Origin: CAYPIE01 sp964410665
Lineage (GTDB): Bacteria; Planctomycetota; Planctomycetia; Gemmatales; Gemmataceae
Reading direction: 5' to 3'
Length of the DNA stretch: 64,000 nt
NCBI GenBank assembly: GCA_964410665.1
Contig: CAYPIE010000014.1
Location: 29,671 to 93,670 of the forward strand
Position numbers and translations under genes: made by a program. Every line of letters begins with the position of its first letter. Position 1 is the first letter of the stretch. A model generated the notes under the pieces. It did no database searches and was not told where the DNA came from. It saw only the letters and a list, made by a program, of their open reading frames with translations. Below, piece by piece: positions 17,503-26,201 of the stretch.

Positions 17503-19059
17503 TCATTCCCCAATCGCTTGCCGATACTGCGTGAGCAACTTCTCGGCCAGATCAGGCCTTACCATGCGGACATAGGCAATTTTGCCACGCAGCCAAGCCG
17601 CGAAATGCGGCTGCTCGTCACGATTCTGTGCCTCCAGGCCGGTCTTGGCGGCCTGGTGCAGGATCGCTCGTAGCCGCCGGAGTTCGCGACGGGAAAGATT
17701 GACTTTCTCATTGACCACCACCCCCGTCACCGTCTGGGCGGTGTTGCGGCGTAATACCCGCGTCTTCTTGGAATTGATCCGAAACCCTTCTTCGCCGGCA
17801 ATGTGCCGTACCCGCGCCATTAAATAGCCCACCTTGCTGTTCAGCTCTGCCGGGCCGGACAGGGTCAGATCATCGGCATAGCGGGTATATACCAGCCCCA
17901 TCTTGTCCGCCAAGCCCTTCAGTCGGCGATCCAGCCGGCGGGCAATTTGGTTCGACAGCGCCGGCGAGGTCGATGCCCCTTGCGGCAATCCACGCGGTCC
18001 GGTGGCCACATAGTAATGCGTTCCAGCGTACTCCACCGCCTCACGGGGGCATTCGGTACACAGCAAGGCAAGGATGGTCGCCACCGCTCCCGAGTACCCC
18101 AACCGCTGAAACAAGGCCCGAATGCGAACCCAGGAAATGCTAGGAAAGAAGTTCTCCAGGTCCAGGTTCAGGATCACCGGTTGACCGACATGTGGCTGAG
18201 CATTGGTCAGGACATTGCGACCACGCACAAAGCCATGAGCCATCTCCTCGACCGGTAGTTTGTTCAGGATCTCACGGAAGATCCATTGCTGCGTCTGGGC
18301 CAACGACGCATGCGGTGCGCTTAACCGCCGGACGCCACCGGAGCGTTTGGGTACCTCGAAGTGGACATAGTGCAATCGAGTCGCCACCTCGGTATGAAAC
18401 GCCAGCCAACGGAGCCGGGGGACCTCGATTCCCAATGCACCAGCCAGTTCGGCTGCGGTGGCCACGACGGGCAGTCCAAGTTGCTCCAGCTTCGCCACGT
18501 CGCTCTGCCGATCGTTGAGCCGTGCCGAAACGCCCTGGCCGAGAAAAAGAATGTCATTGGCTCGCCGAAAGGCGACAGCCTCGGCATGCAGGCGATTCCG
18601 CTCGGCCGCGGCAGCCTTTTTCTCCGCTTTGAGCCGTTGCCGGGCTTCTCGGTCGGCCTCGACCGCCGCCTCACCAGCCTTGCCGGCCTTCTCCTCGACC
18701 ACAACCATGGCCTTTTCCAGACGTTCAAACTCGATCGCCGTCTGCAGGATCTGGTCGAGCTGTTCGGGAGTCAGATAGCCCTGAGTCAGCAAGGCGCGGT
18801 TGATCAGCCGAGTTCGTTCATCAGCGACCGGGATGGTGCCTCGAAAAGTGAATCGCCAGTCACCAGAGCGGATAAGCGCTTCGAGGGAGGTGCGTAGCTC
18901 ATCGCTGGTAATTGGTAGCAGTTCGCTGGCATCGAGTTGGAGGTCTTGGGCTGCTTTGGGGCCTTGGCTGTCCGACTTGGTGGCACTTTCTGCAGCCTTC
19001 TTCTTGGGTTCCTCCTTGGTCAGCCCCAGAAGCTCAATGAGGCGGTCCAGTGCATTCAT
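17503..19059 (-). CDS. Retron-type reverse transcriptase with long N-terminal extension
   Basis: A 518-residue RNA-directed DNA polymerase. The RT domain occupies about residues 215-505: KRSGGVRRLSAPHASL, HGFVRGRN, LDLENFFPSISW, LPQGASTSPALSNQIARRLD, the catalytic YTRYADDLTLSG near residue 393, and NSKKTRVLRRN. Two retron marks are present: NAxxH (NAQPH near 283) and VTG (QTVTGVVVN near 442). The overall pattern, including AHGFV and KGP-like GPRGLPQGA, recalls myxobacterial Mx162-type retron RTs, which also have an N-terminal extension. Here that extension is ~200 residues, with a predicted Ala/Glu/Lys-rich coiled coil (~105-170). No recognisable effector gene flanks it. The preceding 200 bases are rich in hairpins and may encode the msr-msd RNA. 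Confidence 0.9.
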   Translation of the reverse strand: MNALDRLIELLGLTKEEPKKKAAESATKSDSQGPKAAQDLQLDASELLPITSDELRTSLEALIRSGDWRFTFRGTIPVADERTRLINRALLTQGYLTPEQLDQILQTAIEFERLEKAMVVVEEKAGKAGEAAVEADREARQRLKAEKKAAAAERNRLHAEAVAFRRANDILFLGQGVSARLNDRQSDVAKLEQLGLPVVATAAELAGALGIEVPRLRWLAFHTEVATRLHYVHFEVPKRSGGVRRLSAPHASLAQTQQWIFREILNKLPVEEMAHGFVRGRNVLTNAQPHVGQPVILNLDLENFFPSISWVRIRALFQRLGYSGAVATILALLCTECPREAVEYAGTHYYVATGPRGLPQGASTSPALSNQIARRLDRRLKGLADKMGLVYTRYADDLTLSGPAELNSKVGYLMARVRHIAGEEGFRINSKKTRVLRRNTAQTVTGVVVNEKVNLSRRELRRLRAILHQAAKTGLEAQNRDEQPHFAAWLRGKIAYVRMVRPDLAEKLLTQYRQAIGE

Positions 19060-19260
19060 TCGCTCATCCGATCGGGGTTCGGGGATTGTGATCAGCGCAG
19101 GCTCCAGACGAATGTCCGGAGCAGGTCTTCAACCCATTGACGGGTTGACCTTCCGAGTGCCGAGCTGTTGCAAAGTATGCGAAGTACGCGTTCGGCAGTC
19201 CGATCCTAGCGAATTGTTTTCGCGCAGTGTCTGGCGAAAGTCAATCAGATTTCGCGTCGC
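19060..19260 (-). ncRNA. Candidate retron msr-msd region (structured leader)
   Basis: The 201 bases between the aminotransferase stop and the RT start hold five stem-loops in a row on the transcribed strand. Listed 5' to 3' by plus-strand position they are 19234-19255 (six pairs), 19209-19223 (five pairs, five-base loop), 19158-19197 (six pairs, long loop), 19129-19148 (seven perfect pairs, six-base loop) and 19101-19122 (nine pairs with one G-T, four-base loop). Retron RNAs are normally encoded just upstream of their RT. I could not identify the a1/a2 inverted repeat or the branching guanosine, so the exact limits are unknown. Confidence 0.45.
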
Positions 19261-20442
19261 TCAGCTCAGTCCCGCATAAACCGTTTCCGCTGCCGCCACC
19301 CCCACGCCGGGTTCAACCCGGCTACCCTGATGCCGCAAACAATGCTCCAGCCCTGAGAGCACCTGGTAGACTGCATTGGGTCGACTGTTTTGCCCCATCA
19401 GCCCGATGCGCCAAGCCTTCCCCTTAAACTCGCCCAGCCCTCCGCCAATCTCGATGCCAAACTCCGTCAGCATCATCTTGCGCACCGCCGCGTCATCGAT
19501 TCCTTCGGGGATCCGGACCGCATTCAATTGCGGCAACTGATACCCCTCGGGAGCGAGATAGTGCAAGCCCAGGGCATTCAACCCCGCCTTGAGGGCTTGA
19601 TGGTTCCGCTGGTGTCGCTCCCAGCGCGCCGGTAGCCCCTCCTCCAGAACCAACCGACAGCCCTCCCGCAGCGCATAGATCATGGTGATCGGGGCAGTGT
19701 GATGGTACATCCGCTCAGCACCCCAATACTTCATGACGATGGTCAGGTCCAGATACCAGCTTTGCACCTTGGTCTTGCGCTGGCGAATCACCTCAGCAGC
19801 CCGCTCACTAACACTGACCGGTGACAGCCCGGGGGGACAAGCCAGCCCCTTCTGCGAGCAGCTATAAATGGCATCGATCTCCCAGGCATCGACTTCGACG
19901 GGGACACACCCCAACGAGGTGACCGCATCGACTAATAACAACGCCTCATGGGCATGACATAGCTTGCCTAACTCCTCAATCGGTTGCCAGGCCCCCGTCG
20001 AGGTCTCGGCCTGGACAATCCCTACCACCTTGGGACGGAACTCGGTGATGGCCGCACGGATTGCGTCCAGGTCAATCACCTGCCCCCAGGGTCGCTCGAG
20101 CACCTTGAGCTCGAGGCCGATGCGACTCGCGATCTCGACCATCCGCGCACCGAAGAACCCCTTCTGGCAGATGAGCAAGCGATCCCCGGGTTCGAGCAGA
20201 TTCACCAGGCACGCCTCCATCCCGGCCATGCCGGTAGCACTGACCGGGAAGGTCAGGGCATTCTTCGTGCGATAGATGTCGCGCAGCATCTGCTGCGTCT
20301 CCGACATCATCTCGAGAAACTGCGGATCGAGGTGGCCCAATAAGGGCGTCGTCATCGCACTGAGCACGCGCGGATGCACATCACTAGGACCAGGCCCGAG
20401 CAAGAGCCGGGGCGAGGGGTTCAGTTGACCGGGGATTACCAT
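19261..20442 (-). CDS. Class V aminotransferase (alanine/serine-glyoxylate type)
   Basis: A 393-residue PLP enzyme of aminotransferase class V, closest in pattern to alanine-glyoxylate/serine-pyruvate aminotransferases: LLLGPGPSDVHPRVLSAM at the N-terminus, FPVSATGMAGMEACLVNLL for the cofactor phosphate loop, VDAVTSLGCVPVEVDAW, and the PLP lysine in YSCSQKGLACPPGLSPV. GGAG lies eight bases before the ATG. It is 200 bases upstream of the retron RT on the same strand, but there is no sign of functional linkage. Confidence 0.9.
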   Translation of the reverse strand: MVIPGQLNPSPRLLLGPGPSDVHPRVLSAMTTPLLGHLDPQFLEMMSETQQMLRDIYRTKNALTFPVSATGMAGMEACLVNLLEPGDRLLICQKGFFGARMVEIASRIGLELKVLERPWGQVIDLDAIRAAITEFRPKVVGIVQAETSTGAWQPIEELGKLCHAHEALLLVDAVTSLGCVPVEVDAWEIDAIYSCSQKGLACPPGLSPVSVSERAAEVIRQRKTKVQSWYLDLTIVMKYWGAERMYHHTAPITMIYALREGCRLVLEEGLPARWERHQRNHQALKAGLNALGLHYLAPEGYQLPQLNAVRIPEGIDDAAVRKMMLTEFGIEIGGGLGEFKGKAWRIGLMGQNSRPNAVYQVLSGLEHCLRHQGSRVEPGVGVAAAETVYAGLS

Positions 20443-20487
20443 GGATGGACTCCAGAGGCCGTTAGCGACCCGTTCTCGCGAAGACGG

Positions 20488-21993
20488 TTATACCTTGGAC
20501 TCGGACTCGGGCGGCCGTTCCGCGGCCGGCCTGGACTCGGACTCCGCGGCAACCGCTGCGTCCGCCTGCGCGCCGAGCACCAGGAGCTCTGGGTCCTCGG
20601 CGATCGGCTCGCTAGTCGACGGCGTCGCCCCCGGTCGAGCTGGCTCGGTCCGGAAGAACAGCAGGAAGACCACGCTGATCACCGCCGCCATCAGACACGG
20701 GATCAGCCACACCTCGGTCCAGTTGGTCTGCGTCCCCAAAGTGTAGTGGTTTTTGACCAGAGCCGCCAGGTAGTTGCCGCTCAGGAAGCCCACCCCCGTG
20801 ACCGAGAAAACCATGATGCCTTGGGCGCTAGCCCGCAAGTGCGGCGGCGCCTTTTGATCCACGTAAATATTGCCCACGATGAAAAAGAAGCTAAAGCACA
20901 GCCCATGCAGGGGCAGCCCGATTCCCACCACCAGCGGAATGGCCCCGGTGGCAAACAAGGCATTGCGTAGAACCCAACCCACGAGCCCCAACAACATCAT
21001 CCCCTTGATACCCAGCCGCGGCAGGGCCAACGGGAACAGCAGCATGCACACCACCTCCGCCGCCTGCGACAGCGCCTGGACCGCAGTCGGCTTGGGCGCC
21101 CCCAGGTCGGTCAGGAACTTGTTCGCGTACAACGCGTAAAACTGCTGCACCGCCGACAGCCCGATGGCACACAGCACGAAGACCGCGAACGGCACCTCAC
21201 GCAACAGCTTCAGCGCCGGCAACCCAAGCATCTGCGTCAGTGTCGTACCCCGATTGATCGGCGGCGTGTTCGGCAGGAACAGCGCGTAAGCCCCCATCCC
21301 TAGCGACACGGCCCCGGCCAGCCGCAGCGGCTGTGCCGAGATTGGGTCCAAGACCAAGCCGATCAACAGCGCGCTGACGATCCAGCCGATGGTGCCCATG
21401 ACCCGCACGCTGCCGAAGCTCCGCTTGGGGTCGGCCAGGTTGCGCAGGCTGGTGACGTTGCACAGCATGCCGCAGATCAGAGTGACGATCGAGTAGAACA
21501 GCATGAGCACGAACAGCGGCCCGAAGGTGTTGCTGACCACGTGCAGCATGGCCGGGTCCTGGTTGACTTGCTCGACAACCTCCTGGGCCTGGGCCCGCAG
21601 CACCGGGTCGCCCGACTCAAGCGCCTCCGCTGCGGTCACGCCGCCGACCTGGTGACCGGACAATAGCTCGGTGAACGTCGCCTCGATCAGAGGCGCCCGC
21701 TGTTCACACCACCAAGCCGCCGCAAACATAAACAGGCCACCGCACACGTAGAACACCACCATGATCCGCTGGGCCGAGAACAGCCGGTCGGCGAGCAGGC
21801 CGACCAGCAACGGGGCCAGCAGGCCGGCCACGGCAAGCGTCGAGTAGATCAGGCTGTTTAGGCTGGCGGAGAAATTCAACCCCCCGTCGAGTGGGGAGCT
21901 CATCAGGTAGGTGGCCAGGGTGACCATCCACGACCCAAGAATCAGGAAGTGGAAAAACATCATGACCGACAGGCGCAAGCGAATACTGTTCAT
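20488..21993 (-). CDS. MFS permease, nucleoside:H+ symporter type
   Basis: A 501-residue, 12-helix major facilitator protein. The N-terminus (RLRLSVMMFFHFLILGSWMV and LATYL) and the segment GLLADRLFSAQRIMVVFYV resemble the NupG/XapB nucleoside symporter family. An inserted hydrophilic loop of ~70 residues lies between helices 3 and 4 (about residues 100-160). The C-terminal ~40 residues are acidic and Ala/Ser-rich and predicted cytoplasmic. The substrate is inferred from family only. Confidence 0.83.
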   Translation of the reverse strand: MNSIRLRLSVMMFFHFLILGSWMVTLATYLMSSPLDGGLNFSASLNSLIYSTLAVAGLLAPLLVGLLADRLFSAQRIMVVFYVCGGLFMFAAAWWCEQRAPLIEATFTELLSGHQVGGVTAAEALESGDPVLRAQAQEVVEQVNQDPAMLHVVSNTFGPLFVLMLFYSIVTLICGMLCNVTSLRNLADPKRSFGSVRVMGTIGWIVSALLIGLVLDPISAQPLRLAGAVSLGMGAYALFLPNTPPINRGTTLTQMLGLPALKLLREVPFAVFVLCAIGLSAVQQFYALYANKFLTDLGAPKPTAVQALSQAAEVVCMLLFPLALPRLGIKGMMLLGLVGWVLRNALFATGAIPLVVGIGLPLHGLCFSFFFIVGNIYVDQKAPPHLRASAQGIMVFSVTGVGFLSGNYLAALVKNHYTLGTQTNWTEVWLIPCLMAAVISVVFLLFFRTEPARPGATPSTSEPIAEDPELLVLGAQADAAVAAESESRPAAERPPESESKV

Positions 21994-22074
21994 TGGGCCC
22001 CCACGCTCGAAAACTCATGGGGGCATTCTACTGGCTGCACCGGCAGCGGGAAGGTGCCCGCTTCGGATCCCCGG

Positions 22075-24603
22075 TCAGTCCTTCTCGGCCTCGGCTGCGG
22101 GCACGCTCAACAGCAGCGGCGTCTCGCTGCTCAGCTGAGCACGGTCCAGCTTTCCGGCCACCCGGACCTGGTATTCCGACCGCTCGGTCGGCTTGGCGTT
22201 GTCCTTCGCCTTGAGCTTGAGCTCGGCCCGGTTGGCATCCGCAGCCACCTTGACCTTGGCCGCGCTGACGTCCTTGTGGTCCTTGGCCGCCACCAGTTCG
22301 ACCACCAACTCCCCGTCGTAGCCGTGCAGCCGCTTCAGCTCGACCATAAGACCGACCTCCTGGCCCGGGGCAACGCGGACCTCAGCCGGGGCCAGCACGA
22401 CGTCGGCAAAGCGGTCATACACCGTCAACTTGACCGGCGGCGTCGACTGATACACCGTAACGTTTTCCTTCTTTTTCTCGGTCCGCTGGTAGGGGAACTG
22501 GGCGAAGCCGCGGAAGACCAGGTTGTACTCGCCAGGAAGCGTGTCGTTGGGCAGGTTGAATTGCACGGTCTGTTCTTTCTCGTCGGCCGGCAGGTTGAAG
22601 TTGGGCATGTTGACTTCCTGGCCGTTTTTGCGGCGTGCTTCGCTCACCCCCTGACATTGCACGTTGGCCTTGAAGTCCTTATCGTACTTCTTCAGCTGAT
22701 ACTTCAGCTGCACGCGACCGCCAACCGGCACAGCAACCTCGGGAGTCTTGCTACGGATGGCAAACGGTCCCTTGGGTGCGACGGCCACATGCAGGTTGCC
22801 AGCGAGGCGACTCGGTGCAGGGATACGAATATTGTTCTGCTGATTGGTCCCCCAGACCTGGCAGCCAATCCGGGCCGTACGACGGATCTGCTGACCATTG
22901 ACCATGGCTTTCCCTGTCACCTGCAGGGGACCCGTCCAAGGGGGAGCCTCCTCGGCTGCGGTTAGGACCAGCCGGGTGTCGCGTTGCCGTCGACCGACCA
23001 CCTGTGGGGGGCAATCCACGCCTTCGGGCAACCCAGCAACCTCGACGGTTACCGGACCCTGAAAGCCGTCCTGGCGGATACAAACAAGTTGTAGATCTTC
23101 ACTTGCCCCCTGGCGGACAATACAACCCACTGCTGCGGGGTTTGCATTGCCAACAACCAACAAGCGAAAATCTGGTTCGGGTGGGCATAGTCGGACTCGA
23201 TAGATGAGTCGGGCGGCAACACGCCGGTCCACGGACCGCGTGCCCACCATCAGTTGGTACTCCCCGTCGGCTGGGACGGTGACCAGCGCCTTAGGATCGC
23301 TGGTGTAGGTAAAAAACATGCCCGCCGACTGCGGGATCTCTGGGTGGTCATCATACTCGCCGAGAATCTGCCCGTTCTCCACCCGCCTCAGCACCAGATA
23401 TAGATTCAGGGCGGAGCCCAGCCGGTCGGCGAATCCCTCGATGCTCAACACCTGGCCCTTGGCAGCAGTGAAGCGGTACCAGTCCTGTTCTCGCGAGGAC
23501 CCCAACCGCCCGCACAGCTCACAGGGCAAGTCTACCGTCTGGGCGGTGTCCATACTGCCGTTGGCTTGGTTGTCCAGGCGAACCGGCGCCTTGGCAAAGC
23601 CCAGTAGCACCGGGTTGGAGGGTCCGGTCTTGCCATCGAGACGAAATGGGAATCCGTCGATGCTGGCCGCCGCCGGCGGTAGACTTCCGGGGAATGCCGT
23701 AGGAGATCCCGACCACTTCGGAGCCGTTACCTGGGTCGTGAGCTTCTCGATGACTTGACCGTCCATCGTCTCGATTTTCCCTCCGGGCAGATTGCGGCCA
23801 ATCACCTCGACTTGGGCCGTCTGCCCCGGTGCGACCACCGGGGGATAGACCGCGTCAATCACCGGGCCGCGACTGAGAGACAGGCGATAGAAGTATTCCG
23901 GGCCGCCGTGTAAATAGGCTGTCTCACTGAGCCTCAGTAGGTAATCGCCATCGGCTGGCAGTCGACAGTCGAGCAACACATCCCCGTCGCTCATCGGCCG
24001 ACCCTTAGCCACCAGCAGGTCGTGGTCATCGAACAGCCGCAGATCAGGCGTCAGCCGGCTGTCGATGCTAGTCGCTTGACAAGTGGCGAGCAGTCGCTCA
24101 CCCTTGCGGCCAGAGAAGCGATAGTAGTCTACGTCGGTTCGGTTCTGAATGTTGCCGGTCACAGTGCTGTCGGACTCGATGGGTTTGGCCTCAGGAACAT
24201 CATTATTCGGCTCGATTTCCTGGTGTTCGCGGAGGGTGCCAACGACAAATAGCCGCGGATTGCTGACGCCCCATTTACCCATCACACGGACATCATAGGC
24301 CCCCGGCGGAGTGTCTGGAGCAATGCCGATGGCATAACGGATCGGTGGCGGAGGGGCTTTGGGATCGGGTTTTTCCGGTGCTGGCGGATCGGGAAGCCGC
24401 TTGGCCGTGAGTCCTGGGTGACTGAATACCACCGTGTCCAGCTCATCGAGATCGTTGCCGAGCATGGTGACCTCAACGGTTGTCCCGCGCTGACCACCAC
24501 AAGGACTGAGGACTTGGAGATATGCCGATGGATAGACCTTTTGGGCCCAGGCGGGCGTGGCCATACCAATGAGAATGCAGGCAACACAGCCGAGCACACG
24601 CAT
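22075..24603 (-). CDS. Large secreted planctomycete protein with pre-peptidase-like domains
   Basis: An 842-residue exported protein. The signal peptide is MRVLGCVACILIGMATPAWA. Next come IPT/TIG-like beta segments (VLSPCGGQRGTTVEVTMLGN; VVAPGQTAQVEVIGRNLPGG) and two segments like the bacterial pre-peptidase C-terminal domain (EIEPNNDVPEAKPIESDSTV near residue 132 with VDYYRFSGRKGERL; a second near 355 with DWYRFTAAKGQVLSIEGFAD). There is no protease active site, so this is a beta-rich surface or periplasmic protein common in planctomycetes. GGAG lies eight bases before the ATG. The LeuC gene is divergent. Confidence 0.8.
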   Translation of the reverse strand: MRVLGCVACILIGMATPAWAQKVYPSAYLQVLSPCGGQRGTTVEVTMLGNDLDELDTVVFSHPGLTAKRLPDPPAPEKPDPKAPPPPIRYAIGIAPDTPPGAYDVRVMGKWGVSNPRLFVVGTLREHQEIEPNNDVPEAKPIESDSTVTGNIQNRTDVDYYRFSGRKGERLLATCQATSIDSRLTPDLRLFDDHDLLVAKGRPMSDGDVLLDCRLPADGDYLLRLSETAYLHGGPEYFYRLSLSRGPVIDAVYPPVVAPGQTAQVEVIGRNLPGGKIETMDGQVIEKLTTQVTAPKWSGSPTAFPGSLPPAAASIDGFPFRLDGKTGPSNPVLLGFAKAPVRLDNQANGSMDTAQTVDLPCELCGRLGSSREQDWYRFTAAKGQVLSIEGFADRLGSALNLYLVLRRVENGQILGEYDDHPEIPQSAGMFFTYTSDPKALVTVPADGEYQLMVGTRSVDRRVAARLIYRVRLCPPEPDFRLLVVGNANPAAVGCIVRQGASEDLQLVCIRQDGFQGPVTVEVAGLPEGVDCPPQVVGRRQRDTRLVLTAAEEAPPWTGPLQVTGKAMVNGQQIRRTARIGCQVWGTNQQNNIRIPAPSRLAGNLHVAVAPKGPFAIRSKTPEVAVPVGGRVQLKYQLKKYDKDFKANVQCQGVSEARRKNGQEVNMPNFNLPADEKEQTVQFNLPNDTLPGEYNLVFRGFAQFPYQRTEKKKENVTVYQSTPPVKLTVYDRFADVVLAPAEVRVAPGQEVGLMVELKRLHGYDGELVVELVAAKDHKDVSAAKVKVAADANRAELKLKAKDNAKPTERSEYQVRVAGKLDRAQLSSETPLLLSVPAAEAEKD

Positions 24604-24810
24604 GAGCTATTCTCCAAATGCGGGGCCAAATAACGCTGAATCGCAGGGAAAGCGGGGCAGTTCGGCAGGTAAATGTACCGTAGCCGAGGCATGCACGCCT
24701 CGCAAGCAGATTGTTCGGGACAATCCGTAGGGCTGCCGGCGACCCGGCGACGATCTGCGAGCAAGTCCTGGCCTGCCGCCACTCCACAAGTCCGCTATAG
24801 TAAAGGAGGA

Positions 24811-24855
24811 ATGATGAGCTCGACGATCTTAGGAGTCCCGCAATGGCCGGTATGA
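24811..24855 (+). CDS. Possible leader peptide in front of leuC
   Basis: A 14-codon frame (MMSSTILGVPQWPV) begins directly after a near-perfect Shine-Dalgarno, AAAGGAGG at 24803-24810, and its stop overlaps the start of leuC. It contains Ile, Leu and Val, the amino acids usually sensed by leader peptides of branched-chain genes, but only one Ile, one Leu and two Val. It may act by translational coupling. The SD touches the first ATG; the second ATG is better placed. Confidence 0.35.
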   Translation: MMSSTILGVPQWPV

Positions 24856-26156
24856 CCTTGACCGAAAAGATCCTGGCCCGGGCGGCCAGGAAAGATCACC
24901 TCGTCCCGGGCGAGAACGTCTGGGTCGATGTCGATATCCTCATGACTCATGATGTCTGCGGGCCGGGTACGATCGGCGTGTTCAAAAAGCACTTTGGCGA
25001 GGATGCTCGTGTCTGGGATCGCCACAAGGTGGTGATCATCCCGGACCACTACATCTTTACCCAAGACACGATGGCCAACCGCAATGTCGATGTACTCCGG
25101 GCCTTTGTCAAAGAACAAGACCTCCCCTACTACTACGACGTCGGTACTGAGAAGTACAAGGGGGTCTGTCACATCGCTCTGCCTGAGGAGGGGCACACCC
25201 GCCCCGGCGAGATTCTCTTGGGCACCGATAGCCACACTTGCACCGCTGGGGCGTTTGGTCAGTTTGCCACCGGCATTGGCAACACCGACGCTGGCTTTGT
25301 CATGGGTACCGGCAAGACTTGGCTGAAGGTCCCCCCCAGCATGCGTTTTATTTTCCATGGTAACTTGCCGCCATATCTCATGGCCAAGGACCTCATCCTG
25401 GCGGTCATCGGCGACATTCGATGTGATGGCGCTACCTACCAGGCCATGGAGTTCGATGGCGATGGCGTCTACGCCCTGAATATCGAAGAACGCATGACTT
25501 TGTGCAACATGGTTATCGAGGCCGGGGGGAAAAATGGGGTGATCGCCCCGGATCAGGTGACTTTGGACTTTGTCAATGCCCGCAATGCCCGCAATGCAAC
25601 GCAGAAGCCCTACACCGTGATGCACCGAGATCCCGACGCCCGTTACCTTTTCGAAAAGGTCTATGACGTCACAAAATTGGAGCCAATCGTCGCCAAACCC
25701 CACTCGCCCGACAACAAAGCACATGTCTCCGAAGTCCGTGGCACCCGGCTGGATCGAGCTTACATCGGCAGTTGTACCGGGGGTAAACTCACCGACTTCC
25801 GTGCTGCTGCGGCGATTCTACATGGCAAAACCGTCCGCGTTGATACCTTTGTCGTCCCCGCGACGACCGAGGTGGCTGCCCAACTCAAGCAGGAAACGAT
25901 TGGCCATCAGAGCTTGGAAGAGATCTTCCTAGCCGCGGGTGCGAAGCTCGGCGATGCCTCGTGTGCAGCTTGTTTGGGCGGCCCTGCCGACACGTTTGGC
26001 CGCCTGCACGAGGCGATGGCTTGTATCAGCACCACCAACCGCAACTTCCCCGGCCGGATGGGTCACAAAGAAGCGCAGGTCTACCTCGCCAGCCCGTTGA
26101 CCGTAGCCGCAAGCGCCGTCACCGGCCAGATCACCGACCCCCGCGAGTTCCTCTGA
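24843..26156 (+). CDS. leuC: 3-isopropylmalate dehydratase large subunit-like protein
   Basis: A 437-residue aconitase-superfamily protein of the LeuC/HacA type, isomerising 2- to 3-isopropylmalate with a [4Fe-4S] cluster. Cluster cysteines are in GSCTGGKLTDFRAAA and CAACLGG, with the active-site loop LLGTDSHTCTAGAFGQFATG and the C-terminal TTNRNFPGRMG. AGGAG precedes the ATG. The small subunit (leuD) is not in the window, and the size fits the shorter LeuC2/homoaconitase-type subfamily, so a different 2-hydroxyacid substrate is possible. The strand-opposite neighbour is DapL. Confidence 0.88.
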   Translation: MAGMTLTEKILARAARKDHLVPGENVWVDVDILMTHDVCGPGTIGVFKKHFGEDARVWDRHKVVIIPDHYIFTQDTMANRNVDVLRAFVKEQDLPYYYDVGTEKYKGVCHIALPEEGHTRPGEILLGTDSHTCTAGAFGQFATGIGNTDAGFVMGTGKTWLKVPPSMRFIFHGNLPPYLMAKDLILAVIGDIRCDGATYQAMEFDGDGVYALNIEERMTLCNMVIEAGGKNGVIAPDQVTLDFVNARNARNATQKPYTVMHRDPDARYLFEKVYDVTKLEPIVAKPHSPDNKAHVSEVRGTRLDRAYIGSCTGGKLTDFRAAAAILHGKTVRVDTFVVPATTEVAAQLKQETIGHQSLEEIFLAAGAKLGDASCAACLGGPADTFGRLHEAMACISTTNRNFPGRMGHKEAQVYLASPLTVAASAVTGQITDPREFL

Positions 26157-26201
26157 GGCCCGCTCACCCCGCCGGATCGCCCTACCGCGGGTTCCAAAGC
26201 C

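Noticed and set aside
25570..25603. Short tandem CGCAATGCC repeats in leuC
   Set aside because: Only about three in-frame units giving Asn-Ala-Arg repeats; no sign of more than local slippage.
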